Origin: Nitrospirota bacterium
GTDB taxonomy: Bacteria > Nitrospirota > JAOUDF01
Length of the DNA: 29,380 nt
Direction of reading: 5' to 3'
Assembly (NCBI GenBank): GCA_029859385.1
Contig: JAOUDF010000007.1
Location: 1 to 29,380 of the forward strand
Positions 8,022 to 16,211 of the stretch are shown piece by piece. The position numbers were made by a program, and so were the translations under genes. The notes under the pieces are model-generated. The model searched no databases. It was not told where the DNA came from and was given only the letters and a program-made list of their open reading frames with translations. The stretch's first letter is position 1. The number at the start of each line of letters is the position of its first letter.

Positions 8022-8130
8022 AAAAACCAGGCGTGGACGTTGTGGACGGTATGGACTTTGTGGACTAGGAGACAAGGGCTTGTGTCCGCTTTGTCCATGT
8101 CGTTGTCCACAACGTCCACGCCTGTTTTTT
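8022..8130 (+). terminator. Long hairpin terminator with 9-nt TGGAC-core repeats in its arms
   Basis: aggcgtggacgttgtggac (8029-8047) is perfectly complementary to 8105-8123, extended by C8028-G8124, and beyond a one-base bulge by an A-run against the T-run at 8125-8130. The inside of the hairpin pairs imperfectly, with a short acaag/cttgt tip at about 8071-8082. The left arm is four 9-nt units, gtggacgtt, gtggacggt, atggacttt and gtggactag (8033-8068), and the right arm carries the matching gtcc(a/g)c units. It sits 6 bases after the pilT stop and should end pilT transcription. The repeat structure is more than a terminator needs. Confidence 0.85.
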
Positions 8131-8145
8131 GTCGATTTAAAAACC

Positions 8146-8172
8146 TTGACATCCCCTGTCGGCCCCTATAAT
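8146..8172 (+). promoter_or_regulatory. Sigma70-type promoter for dprA-smg-topA
   Basis: TTGACA at 8146-8151 and TATAAT at 8167-8172 both match consensus exactly. The 15-base spacer is shorter than the usual 17, which may weaken it. Transcription would start near 8179, leaving a leader of about 55 bases before the dprA ATG at 8236. Confidence 0.7.
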
Positions 8173-8235
8173 CTTTCAACGCAGGTTTGGGGGAATTCTC
8201 TTTACAAGTCATGTATTTATAATATTTTGTGCCCT

Positions 8236-9339
8236 ATGACGGCTGTGGACAGCCGGTTCTCTTGGCTTGCCCTTGCGGCGGTTCCCGGAATCGGCCCGGT
8301 ATCTTACAAGGCGCTGATAACTGCGTTCGGTCATCCCGAAGGGGTGTTCGCTGCCGATGAAGCGGCCTTGAGGGCCGCCGGTATGGGAGACCGGGTTGTA
8401 AAGGGGTTGATGGCCTATCGACCCCGGCCTGAGCTGCACGACGAAATCAAGAAGGCCGAGGACCTGGGGCTGGAGATCATAACTCTGGCCGACCCGGCGT
8501 ACCCGACCCGCCTGCAGGCCATACCGGACCCACCGCCGTATATATACGTCAAAGGGACGATCAGCGATAACGATGCTGCTGCCATGGCAATCGTTGGTTC
8601 CAGGGAGGCTACCCATTACGGGCGCGAGGTGAGTGTCCGTCTCGCCCGCGATCTGGCGGGGCGGGGCATGACCATTGTGAGCGGCTTGGCGCGGGGCGTA
8701 GATGCCTGTGCCCATAGAGGGGCCCTCGACGTGGGTGGCAGGACAATCGCGGTTCTTGGCTGCGGGCTGGATTATCCGCTCCCGAGAGACACCGTCGATA
8801 TGGCGAGGCAGATTGCCGCCAGCGGCGCCCTGATCGCGGAGTTTCCCCTTGGTACGACCCCCAGTCCCGAGAACTTCCCCAAAAGGAACCGCATTATCAG
8901 CGGCCTTTCCCTGGGGACGCTCGTAGTGGAAGCCGTCCATGGCAGCGGGTCGCTGATAACGGCCCAATATGCAAAAAAACAGGGCCGGACGGTCTTCGCG
9001 GTACCGGGGAACATCATCTCGTCGAGGAGTGACGGGACCAACGCCCTCCTGAAAGAGGGCGCCCGGCTGGTCATGACCGCCGAGGATATCATCGCGGAGC
9101 TGGGTGCTTCGACCGGAAAAAAGCCGGACGGAGTGATAAAAGAGGTCGTGTTGCCTCGTCCTCTGTTGACGCCGGAAGAAGAAAAGGTGTATAAGAACCT
9201 TTCACGGGAGCCCGTTCACATCGATCGTCTGTCCTCGAACGCGGGGATGGCGGTGCATCAGGTATCGGGGATTCTCATGATGCTGGAGTTGAAAGGGGCC
9301 GTCCGCCAGCTGCCCGGCAAAATGTTCATTGCGGATTGA
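8236..9339 (+). CDS. dprA: DNA-processing protein DprA
   Basis: The 367-residue protein protects incoming single-stranded DNA and loads RecA in transformation. An N-terminal helix-hairpin region (VPGIGPVSYKALITAFG, 16-32) precedes the Rossmann-like DprA domain with AIVGSREATHYG (118-129), GMTIVSGLARGVDACAHRGAL (about 144-164), NFPKRNRIISGLS (213-225) and HGSGSLITAQYA (235-246). A C-terminal winged-helix region spans about 310-367. The ATG at 8236 is the first start that gives the usual N-terminus and lies after the promoter; no strong ribosome site is seen before it. In-frame codons upstream cross the promoter and hairpin and are not coding. It overlaps no gene upstream and its stop is 12 bases from smg. 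Being downstream of pilT, it would fit a competence theme, though the two are separated by a terminator. Confidence 0.95.
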   Translation: MTAVDSRFSWLALAAVPGIGPVSYKALITAFGHPEGVFAADEAALRAAGMGDRVVKGLMAYRPRPELHDEIKKAEDLGLEIITLADPAYPTRLQAIPDPPPYIYVKGTISDNDAAAMAIVGSREATHYGREVSVRLARDLAGRGMTIVSGLARGVDACAHRGALDVGGRTIAVLGCGLDYPLPRDTVDMARQIAASGALIAEFPLGTTPSPENFPKRNRIISGLSLGTLVVEAVHGSGSLITAQYAKKQGRTVFAVPGNIISSRSDGTNALLKEGARLVMTAEDIIAELGASTGKKPDGVIKEVVLPRPLLTPEEEKVYKNLSREPVHIDRLSSNAGMAVHQVSGILMMLELKGAVRQLPGKMFIAD

Positions 9340-9350
9340 CAGGGGGGTGC

Positions 9351-9836
9351 GTGAAAAACAGCGTTGGTGAAATAATGAACCATATCTTCCAGCATGTGCA
9401 GGATGAGGATGATGTGGTCTTTTACGAGGACAGGATAACAACGGCCCTTCTGGCAGCCGGGTATGACAATGAAGAGGTCAGGGCGAGCTTTCTCTGGCTG
9501 AAAAAAATGAATCTGGGCGACGGCGCTGAATTTTCCGAGAGCGGCTCCTCCCGGTCTTTTGTATCCTCCGCGGCGTCAAAGCGAGATCGCGGTGACCGGC
9601 TCTACATGTCGCCCGAGGCCTACGGTCTGCTGAGAAAGCTTGATCAGAACGGCATTATCGACGGCCGAATCCACGAGTCGATCCTCGATCTTGCCATCCA
9701 GCTTCCCATTGACGAAATCTCCGTGGGGACGGTCAAGACGCTGACCGCCATTGTCCTGCTCCTGAAGCATCACAACCACGCGGAGGAAAGGCTTTTAGGC
9801 ATGGAAGGGGTGGAAGAGGGGGAGCTCCTGCACTGA
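9351..9836 (+). CDS. smg: Smg family (DUF494) protein
   Basis: This 161-residue cytoplasmic protein matches the Smg/DUF494 family by its N-terminus (VGEIMNHIFQHVQDEDDV...ITTALLAAGY), the central RLYMSPEAYGLLRKLDQNGIID and the C-terminal TVKTLTAIVLLL. It also has the conserved placement between dprA and topA. The molecular function of the family is unknown. A GTG start at 9351 is chosen: aggggggt at 9341-9348 precedes it closely and the N-terminus then aligns with family members. An upstream TTG at 9336 overlapping the dprA stop and an ATG at 9375 are alternatives. The stop is one base before the topA ATG, indicating coupled translation. Confidence 0.88.
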   Translation: MKNSVGEIMNHIFQHVQDEDDVVFYEDRITTALLAAGYDNEEVRASFLWLKKMNLGDGAEFSESGSSRSFVSSAASKRDRGDRLYMSPEAYGLLRKLDQNGIIDGRIHESILDLAIQLPIDEISVGTVKTLTAIVLLLKHHNHAEERLLGMEGVEEGELLH

Positions 9837-9837
9837 T

Positions 9838-12105
9838 ATGGGAAAGTCACTGGTAATTGTCGAGTCTCCCGCCAAGGCGAAGACCATAGGGAAGTATCTT
9901 GGGCAGGGCGTTACAGTCATGGCATCGGTGGGGCATGTCCGCGACCTTCCCGAGAAGCGTCTCGGGGTCGACATCGAGAACGATTTCACGCCGGAATACG
10001 AACTGATAAAAGGCAAGGGCAAGGTTGTCGCCGAGATCAAAAAGGCCGCGAAGACCGCCGAAGCCGTCTACCTCGCCCCCGACCCCGACCGTGAGGGAGA
10101 GGCCATTGCCTGGCATATCGCCGAGGAGCTCGACCTCAAGAAAAAGCCGGTCTACCGCGTTCTCTTCAACGAAATAACCCAGAAGGCCATCAAGGATGCC
10201 ATGGCGAAGCCCGGCCGCATCGACCAGGACATGGTCGATGCCCAGCAGGCCCGAAGGGTCCTCGACCGCCTCGTTGGCTATCAGATCAGCCCCCTCCTCT
10301 GGAAAAAGGTGAAAAGAGGACTCAGCGCCGGCCGGGTCCAGTCGGTGGCGGTGCGGCTCGTCTGCGAGCGCGAGGCCGAGATTGCCGCGTTCAAGCCCGA
10401 AGAATACTGGTCGGTCACCGCGACGCTGGAGGGCAAGACGCCTCCTCCCTTTGCGGCGAAGCTTCTGCAGGCCGGCGGCAAGAAGATACGGCCCGGCGAT
10501 GAAAAGCAGGTAAAGGGAATCCTGGCCGATCTGGAGGGGAAAAAGTACACCGTCTCCCGGGTTGAGAAGAAGGAAACCAAACGGAACCCTGTCCCGGCCT
10601 TCATCACCAGCAAGCTTCAGCAGGAGGCGGCGAGGAAGCTCCGCTTCACGGCGAAGAAGACCATGAGCGTGGCCCAGGGGCTCTACGAAGGTGTCGAGAT
10701 CGGCTCCGAAGGGCCGGTAGGTCTCATCACCTACATGCGTACCGACTCGGTCCGTGTCTCCAACGATGCAATCAAGGAAGTGCGTGACGTGATTGCGGAG
10801 CGCTACGGCAAGGAATTCCTCCCTGCAAAGCCGGTCTTCTACGCCACCGGCAAGGCGGCCCAGGATGCTCATGAAGCCATCAGGCCCACCTCGGCGGAGC
10901 GCGATCCCGAGAGCCTCAAGAAGTTTCTCGACAAGGACCAGTACAACCTCTACAAGCTCATCTGGAACCGCTTCATGGCAAGCCAGATGTCTCCCGCCCT
11001 CATCGACCAGACCAGCGTCGACGTTGAGGCCGGCAAGTACCTCTTCCGGGCCACCGGCTCGGTCATCAAGTTCCCCGGCTTCCTCAAGGTCTACGAAGAG
11101 GGCAGGGATGATACCGCCGACAATGCCGAAGAAGCCGACGAGAAGGAAGCGACCCTTCCGCCTTTGGAAAAGGGGGATGTCGTTGCCCTGAAGAAGATCG
11201 AGCCGAAGCAGCACTTTACCCAGCCGCCGCCGCGCTACACCGAAGCCACGCTGGTCAAGGAGCTGGAGGAGAAGGGGATCGGCCGTCCCAGTACCTATGC
11301 CGCCATCATGTCGACCATTCAGGACCGGGAATACGTCGAAAAGACTGAGGGGAAATTCCGGCCCACCGAGTTGGGCTGCCTCGTCAACACACTTCTGGTG
11401 GAGCAGTTCCCCGACCTGCTCGATGTGGAATTTACCGCAGGTATGGAGAAGAAGCTCGATGAGATCGAAGAGGGCAAGCTCGCCTGGGTAAAGGCAGTGA
11501 AGGAGTTCTACGGCCCCTTCAGCAGCGCCCTCGAAAATGCCACCAGCGCCATGCGGAATATCAAGCGCGAGGAGATCCCTACTGACATCGTCTGCGAAAA
11601 GTGCGGCGCGGGAATGGTGATCAAGTGGGGCAGGAACGGTCAGTTCCTCGCCTGCTCGGCGTACCCCGAGTGCAAAAATACCAAGGAGTTTGTAAAGACC
11701 GAGAGCGGCGAAGTAAAGGTAAAGGAGCAGACTGTCGAGGAGACCGGCGAGACCTGCCCGAACTGTGGCAGCCCCATGGTCGTACGCAGTGGACGCTTCG
11801 GCAAGTTCATCGCCTGCTCCCGCTACCCCGAATGCAAGACCACCAAGGCCGCCACCACCGGCGTTACCTGCCCGGAAAAGGGGTGCGGTGGGAACATCAC
11901 CGAAAAGCGCTCCAAGAAGGGGAAGGTCTTCTACAGCTGCAGCAACTGGCCCAAGTGCAAGTTTGCCATCTGGGACAAGCCCCTCCCCAAGCCCTGCCCG
12001 CAGTGCAAGGCGCCGTTCCTGGTCGAGAAGGTAAGCAAGAAGACGGGCGTTTCCGTTGCCTGTATTGCCGAAGGATGCAAGTACCGGGAAGGGACGGAAG
12101 ACTGA
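9838..12105 (+). CDS. topA: DNA topoisomerase I
   Basis: The 755-residue type IA topoisomerase relaxes negative supercoils. The TOPRIM domain starts SLVIVESPAKAKTIGKYLG with E9 and the acidic triad in PDPDREGE (D82, D84, E86). The active-site Tyr is Y299 in GLITYMRTDSVR. The C-terminal third holds four Cys4-type zinc ribbons: from CEKCGAGM (about 587), CPNCGSPM, CPEKGCGG (with extra residues) and CPQCKAPF, each closed by a CxxxxxCx-type pair; the last is the most divergent. It is the last gene of the dprA-smg-topA run and ends 28 bases before a strong hairpin. The length is normal for proteobacterial forms. Confidence 0.97.
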   Translation: MGKSLVIVESPAKAKTIGKYLGQGVTVMASVGHVRDLPEKRLGVDIENDFTPEYELIKGKGKVVAEIKKAAKTAEAVYLAPDPDREGEAIAWHIAEELDLKKKPVYRVLFNEITQKAIKDAMAKPGRIDQDMVDAQQARRVLDRLVGYQISPLLWKKVKRGLSAGRVQSVAVRLVCEREAEIAAFKPEEYWSVTATLEGKTPPPFAAKLLQAGGKKIRPGDEKQVKGILADLEGKKYTVSRVEKKETKRNPVPAFITSKLQQEAARKLRFTAKKTMSVAQGLYEGVEIGSEGPVGLITYMRTDSVRVSNDAIKEVRDVIAERYGKEFLPAKPVFYATGKAAQDAHEAIRPTSAERDPESLKKFLDKDQYNLYKLIWNRFMASQMSPALIDQTSVDVEAGKYLFRATGSVIKFPGFLKVYEEGRDDTADNAEEADEKEATLPPLEKGDVVALKKIEPKQHFTQPPPRYTEATLVKELEEKGIGRPSTYAAIMSTIQDREYVEKTEGKFRPTELGCLVNTLLVEQFPDLLDVEFTAGMEKKLDEIEEGKLAWVKAVKEFYGPFSSALENATSAMRNIKREEIPTDIVCEKCGAGMVIKWGRNGQFLACSAYPECKNTKEFVKTESGEVKVKEQTVEETGETCPNCGSPMVVRSGRFGKFIACSRYPECKTTKAATTGVTCPEKGCGGNITEKRSKKGKVFYSCSNWPKCKFAIWDKPLPKPCPQCKAPFLVEKVSKKTGVSVACIAEGCKYREGTED

Positions 12106-12133
12106 CCGTTCTGTGCTGGTAGAGAAAAGAATG

Positions 12134-12169
12134 AAAAAGGGGGTACGGCATTGGCCGTACCCCCTTTTT
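12134..12169. terminator. Bidirectional intrinsic terminator between topA and the porin gene
   Basis: A perfect 16-bp stem (12134-12149 with 12154-12169) has a 4-base attg loop. It has five A on the left and five T on the right, so it works as a GC stem plus U-run in both directions. It lies between two convergent genes. Confidence 0.95.
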
Positions 12170-12192
12170 ATTTGTCAGACTGTACCTGCAGG

Positions 12193-13593
12193 TCAGAACG
12201 TCAGGACCATCCTCAGGGCGTAGATCAGGAAGTCGTCCTTCTCGTCGTCACCCCCGGGGTTCATTACATACTGAATATCGGGTGTAATGGCCAGCTGGTC
12301 ATTGACCTGTATCCTGTAGTAGGCCTCGATATAATGCTCGCTCTCCCTCACCCTGTAACCATAGTCGGGATGGGTCTCCGCGACTTTCTTGAAGTCATGA
12401 CTGGGTGAGCTGAAGCCGTAGGCCGCCGCCAGGACGTCATTAGGCCTGTTCCATCGGGTGCCCAGGGTTTGGCCGCCGATGGAGAAGGTGTGATCGAAGG
12501 TGGCGACCTTCTCATCCTGCATGCCGTAACGCGCAAACAGGGTTACATTCGTGCTCACCTGCTGGTCGACGCTGATGCCCCAGCCGATGTTTTCTGCATT
12601 ATCCTTGGCGGTATCCTTCCATTCGGTGTGCTTTCCCCTGTTAACCCAGCCGTAGAGGCGGTAGTTACCCTCCAGCTCACCGAATTTTTTTGTGATCCCG
12701 CCCTCGCCAATAACGAACGGCCGGTCCATGACATCCTGGAAGGTGCCGTCTTCGTCGCTGTTACCTTCGAAGAAGCCGAATGAGAGGTTCCATGCCAGGT
12801 CATCGCGCTGCTTGTTTATGTAGGCGAGCCTCAGGCCGGGTCCATAGGCGTTGTCATCGCCGCCCCACTCAAGGGTGATGTTGTTCTTGAAAATGTCGGC
12901 CATGAACTGCTCGTCTTCACTGTTGGCGACATTGTTGGTATCGAAGAAACCGGTCGGGTCCATCTTTCCTATGTTGAAAACGAGGGAGTGTTTCGATTCA
13001 TCGCCGGAGGCGCCCCACGGCAGGTTAATGGTGCCCTGGTACCACGCCTCCACCAGACGTATCTGCGAGTCATCATACTCCAGGTCTGCGTTGGGGCTGG
13101 CGAACATGGAGGGAAGCCACCGGGTTACCCCTTCTCCCTGGGTAATGAGGGTACGCAGAAACAGCTCGCCCATCTCGCCGACGGGAATGGTAGCGTCAAG
13201 ACCCGCCGACATCGAAACATCGGCCTTGTCTCCCCGGTTGGTGCCCGGAGCCTTGTTGTCGTCGTTGTTCTTGGTCCCCTGCAGGGTCATGTTCAGGCTG
13301 CCACCCAATTCTATGCCCGCGAACTTGTCGATCAGCTTGCCGCTCTTCTCTTCGAGGGTCTTGACCCGCTCCGCCAGAGATGTGTCTCCCGTCGTTGCCG
13401 GAGTGACCTGCTTCTGAAGCCTGTTCTCCAGCTCCGCATTCTTCTTCTCGAGCTCTATATTTTTCTTCTCCAGGGCCTCAACCCGTTCCTGGAGCTTCTG
13501 GAGGATTTCTTCAATATTCGCGGCGCCGGAAATCGCGGGCATGAAAAACATCGCCGCGCTCAGGCCAAACGCCATAAATCTCCTCTGCAACAT
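12193..13593 (-). CDS. Outer-membrane porin with N-terminal coiled coil (OprB-like carbohydrate-selective porin family)
   Basis: The 466-residue product has a signal peptide (MLQRRFMAFGLSAAMFFMPA, cleaved near ISGA-A). A coiled-coil segment rich in E, K and L follows (about 26-60, VEALEKKNIELEKKNAELEN). A long beta-rich region then ends in the aromatic C-terminus MVLTF typical of outer-membrane barrels. The late segment SEHYIEAYYRIQVNDQLAITPDIQYVMNPGG is characteristic of OprB-type porins. Substrate is not predictable from sequence. The start is fixed by a strong gggagg ribosome site in the leader. The gene is monocistronic, with its own promoter and a shared bidirectional terminator. Porins of this kind with a coiled coil may bind peptidoglycan through it, which is family-based inference. 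Confidence 0.88.
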   Translation of the reverse strand: MLQRRFMAFGLSAAMFFMPAISGAANIEEILQKLQERVEALEKKNIELEKKNAELENRLQKQVTPATTGDTSLAERVKTLEEKSGKLIDKFAGIELGGSLNMTLQGTKNNDDNKAPGTNRGDKADVSMSAGLDATIPVGEMGELFLRTLITQGEGVTRWLPSMFASPNADLEYDDSQIRLVEAWYQGTINLPWGASGDESKHSLVFNIGKMDPTGFFDTNNVANSEDEQFMADIFKNNITLEWGGDDNAYGPGLRLAYINKQRDDLAWNLSFGFFEGNSDEDGTFQDVMDRPFVIGEGGITKKFGELEGNYRLYGWVNRGKHTEWKDTAKDNAENIGWGISVDQQVSTNVTLFARYGMQDEKVATFDHTFSIGGQTLGTRWNRPNDVLAAAYGFSSPSHDFKKVAETHPDYGYRVRESEHYIEAYYRIQVNDQLAITPDIQYVMNPGGDDEKDDFLIYALRMVLTF

Positions 13594-13613
13594 TAACCAC
13601 CTCCCTTGGTTAA
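13593..13613 (-). promoter_or_regulatory. Hairpin presenting the porin ribosome-binding site in its loop
   Basis: In the mRNA sense, ttaacca and tggttaa form a 7-bp stem around the 7-base loop agggagg, which is the Shine-Dalgarno sequence. The second arm ends in the A of the start codon. ttaacca occurs once more further upstream in the leader (within gttaaccag). Confidence 0.6.
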
Positions 13614-13641
13614 GATAACGACAGCGTGAATGCCATATTTC

Positions 13642-13670
13642 TGGTTAACGTAACATCGCATTTCTGTCAA
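13642..13670 (-). promoter_or_regulatory. Sigma70-type promoter for the porin gene
   Basis: On the minus strand TTGACA (13665-13670) is followed after 17 bases by TAACCA (13642-13647). The -35 is perfect and the -10 is poor. It lies about 50 bases before the porin start. An overlapping gttaac palindrome at the -10 could be an operator. Confidence 0.5.
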
Positions 13671-13727
13671 GGGAAATCAGCTTGAGAAAGGGCGGAGCTT
13701 TATCCATAGGGTCGCTTGTGGCCAAGA

Positions 13728-14537
13728 TTAGCCGATGTCGCGAATTCCGACGGGATTAAGCGCTTCCCGCTGATAGTTCATCTCCTGGGCAGCCACGTCG
13801 AGGTCGAGGGTTTCAAGGTCAGTTGTCGAGGAGAGTAGCGGACCGCTTTGGGCAAGATCGGTGGTCTTGAGGTAGCGGTCGCAACTGTCGCATAAGTCGA
13901 GCCAGAGTGCGTCCGCGCCGTGCTCGGACCTGACCACCCTCGCCGCATCGAGGCAGCCGCAGAAGACGCATCCCGGATGAGAGTAGGGCCATTCGGTCTC
14001 ACAAAGGGAGCAGAAGAGGGCGCGGCCATTTTCATCCACACTCGCCATGGAAGGGAATGCGTTGCAGACGGGGCACCGGGGGCGTTGCCAGAGGGAGAAG
14101 TCGAGCTTGTCTTTCAGTTCTCGTGCTGTCGCCAGCAGGTACGGCTTGGCGCTCAATGTCCCCAGCACAGCGGTCATCGCCGGTTCGACGCCCCACCATG
14201 AGGCCAGATCCTCCCAGTAGTCCTCCCTGCCGGAAACCAGTTCCGAAACCAGGGTGAAAGGGTCGGGCGCCGGTGTCGACTGATGGAGCAGAAGCTGGGA
14301 GAAGGTCTCGAAGATTACGTCAAATCCGATAAACTCGGCGGTCTCCGACAGACGAGAGAAGAGGGGTCTTCCCTCCCGTAACATCTGCTCCATCTCTTCC
14401 TGGTTTTCGATGAGCAGGCCTGCATCCGGCCCGTCTTCGGTGAAGAGGCGCAGCATGTTGTGATAGATGTTCTCCAGCTGGCTGACGGGGGGGATGGAGA
14501 ACGATGAGGGGAAGGGGTCGAAATGGTCTATGTTCAT
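13728..14537 (-). CDS. fdhE: Formate dehydrogenase accessory protein FdhE
   Basis: The 269-residue cytoplasmic protein carries four CxxC pairs in the FdhE arrangement: C155/C158 (RCPVCNAFPSMA), C176/C179 (FCSLCETEW), C190/C193 (GCVFCGC) and C216/C219 (LCDSCDRYLKT). The family-typical ending DLETLDLDVAAQEMNY lies at 240-255. FdhE proteins bind iron in rubredoxin-like sites and are needed to mature or activate formate dehydrogenases. No dehydrogenase gene is in the window. It follows the methyltransferase gene by 10 bases on the same strand, and its ATG has no clear ribosome site, so translation may depend on coupling to that gene. Confidence 0.9.
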   Translation of the reverse strand: MNIDHFDPFPSSFSIPPVSQLENIYHNMLRLFTEDGPDAGLLIENQEEMEQMLREGRPLFSRLSETAEFIGFDVIFETFSQLLLHQSTPAPDPFTLVSELVSGREDYWEDLASWWGVEPAMTAVLGTLSAKPYLLATARELKDKLDFSLWQRPRCPVCNAFPSMASVDENGRALFCSLCETEWPYSHPGCVFCGCLDAARVVRSEHGADALWLDLCDSCDRYLKTTDLAQSGPLLSSTTDLETLDLDVAAQEMNYQREALNPVGIRDIG

Positions 14538-14547
14538 AAAGGTGATT

Positions 14548-15297
14548 TCACTCGGCTTTCTTGGCGAGAAACTGAGCCCTGGTGGACTCGGCGGTAACCG
14601 GCCCCCGGGTCAGTCCGTCATAGAGGTGAATTTCAGAGAAACCGGCCTTTCCCAGAAATCCCTTGATCGCGTCCAGTTCATACCCCTTTTCCTCGTGGCT
14701 TTCGGTGTGCAGGCGGTACAGGCCCTTTTCGGTTTCGATAAAGTTATGCATGGTGAGGATGTTTATCTTCTCGTCCTCGTCCCAGGCGGTGCTCCAGACC
14801 GACCACGCCGTCTCGCCCCGCATGAGCCACGTCTTGGTGTCCCAGCCGGTGCGAAGATAGTGGACCGTATTCATGTCGAAGAAGAACCATCCACCGGGTT
14901 TCAGGGACTGGCTTATGAGATTGAGCGTTGTTTTCAGGTCATCTTCATCGAGAAGGTAATTCAGGGAGTCGCCGTTGCACGTAACAAGGTCGGCGGCGAA
15001 GGGAAGTGAGAGGTCGGTAAACCCCTGCTCCAGAAACGACGCGTTGGAAAAATCGCGGTTCTTTTCGCGGGCCACTGCCAGCATCTCCGGCGAGGCGTCG
15101 GTCCCGACCACCATCCTGCCCTTGTCGGCAAAATAATGGACGACGCTTCCCGTGCCGCAGGCAATATCCGCTACGACGTCAGACCGGATATCATGGAGAG
15201 GGGCAAGGGCCTCAAAGGTCTCTTTCCACCACGCAAAGAGCATGTCGCCGATAATGTCGTCGTAGATACGGGCGAAATCCTGCTTATAGATATTCAT
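14548..15297 (-). CDS. Class I SAM-dependent methyltransferase
   Basis: The 249-residue product has a typical Rossmann methyltransferase core: motif I VVADIACGTGSVV (41-53), an acidic residue ending strand 2 in VVGTDASPEML (63-73), DLVTCNGDSLNYLL (motif IV region) and LKPGGWFFFDMNT (motif V/VI region). The opening MNIYKQDFARIYDDI is common in small-molecule methyltransferases of this type. The start at 15297 is chosen because gagg lies properly before it and the N-terminus matches the family; a longer frame to 15363 would add 22 unlikely residues. The substrate cannot be told. It probably forms a two-gene operon with fdhE. Confidence 0.85.
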   Translation of the reverse strand: MNIYKQDFARIYDDIIGDMLFAWWKETFEALAPLHDIRSDVVADIACGTGSVVHYFADKGRMVVGTDASPEMLAVAREKNRDFSNASFLEQGFTDLSLPFAADLVTCNGDSLNYLLDEDDLKTTLNLISQSLKPGGWFFFDMNTVHYLRTGWDTKTWLMRGETAWSVWSTAWDEDEKINILTMHNFIETEKGLYRLHTESHEEKGYELDAIKGFLGKAGFSEIHLYDGLTRGPVTAESTRAQFLAKKAE

Positions 15298-15372
15298 GTC
15301 GGCCTCGTCTGAATGTATGGTAAGATGATGCCGCATTTGAAGGGGCATTGCAACCCGTTTCACGAGGAGTAA

Positions 15373-16200
15373 ATGTCAGCTGACCCTTTGTTTCAGTTGA
15401 GTGATGTAAGCTATTCCTATGGCAGCGTCTCCGCGCTGGATCGTGTCTCCTTCCGGGTTGACGCGGGAGAGCAGGTGGTCCTCCTCGGGGCCAACGGCTC
15501 AGGGAAGTCGACGCTGCTCCTGCTCATGGATGGCCTCATCTTTCCGTCTACCGGTTCCGTTCATGTCTTTGACCGCCCCCTCACGGAGGAAGCGTTGGAG
15601 GGGGACGATTTCTGCCGCTTCTTCCGTTCGTCCGTCGCCCTGGTCTTTCAGAATGCCGATGCCCAGCTCTTCAACCCGACGGTGGAGGATGAACTGGCTT
15701 TTGGCCCCCTTCAGCTGGGCCTGCCGGAAAAGGAGATACGGGAGCGGGTCGACTCACTGACGTCGATGCTGGGGCTGGAAGAGATGCTGAAGCGGTCGCC
15801 CCATACCCTGAGCGGGGGCGAGAAGCGCAAAGTGGCCATTGCCGCGGCCCTTTCTACCAACCCATCAGTGCTGCTTCTGGATGAGCCTACCACCGGCCTT
15901 GACCCACGAAGTCAGGTCTGGCTGGCCGAGACGTTGGTACAGCTCAGAAAGGCCGGAAAGACGATTATCACGGCCACCCACGACCTCTCCATAGTCGAAG
16001 ACATCGCCGACAGGGCCATCGTCATCAGCGAGGACCATCGGCTCGCCGCAGACGGCGCCGCCAACGACATCCTTTCCAACCGCGAACTGCTGCTCTCGGT
16101 CAACCTCATCCACGAGCATGCCCATCGTCACGGACAGATGGTTCACGTGCACAGCCATTCGCACATCAGCGACCACGAGCATGACCACGGGCATCCGTAA
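15373..16200 (+). CDS. cbiO: CbiO/EcfA-type ABC transporter ATPase with histidine-rich tail (probable Co/Ni uptake)
   Basis: All ABC ATPase motifs are present in 275 residues: Walker A GANGSGKST (39-47), Q-loop LVFQNADAQLF (90-100), signature LSGGEKRKV (146-154), Walker B VLLLDEP (166-172) and H-loop H203. The FQNADAQLF form of the Q-loop is characteristic of energy-coupling-factor ATPases. The C-terminus from 247 to 274 holds twelve histidines in alternating patterns (HEHAHRHG, HVHSHSH, HEHDHGH), fitting binding of Co2+ or Ni2+. A gaggag ribosome site precedes the ATG. The neighbours on both sides are on the other strand, so the CbiM/N/Q membrane partners must be encoded elsewhere. Metal specificity is inferred. 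Confidence 0.87.
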   Translation: MSADPLFQLSDVSYSYGSVSALDRVSFRVDAGEQVVLLGANGSGKSTLLLLMDGLIFPSTGSVHVFDRPLTEEALEGDDFCRFFRSSVALVFQNADAQLFNPTVEDELAFGPLQLGLPEKEIRERVDSLTSMLGLEEMLKRSPHTLSGGEKRKVAIAAALSTNPSVLLLDEPTTGLDPRSQVWLAETLVQLRKAGKTIITATHDLSIVEDIADRAIVISEDHRLAADGAANDILSNRELLLSVNLIHEHAHRHGQMVHVHSHSHISDHEHDHGHP

Positions 16201-16211
16201 TGTATGGCCGG

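Noticed and set aside
8080..8235. N-terminal extension of DprA by 52 codons
   Set aside because: That stretch covers the hairpin and the promoter, and the family N-terminus begins at ATG 8236.
9847..11214. 455-codon open frame on the minus strand
   Set aside because: It lies fully antisense to topA, whose motifs are intact; long antisense frames are expected in GC-rich genes with this codon use and the translation matches no family I know.
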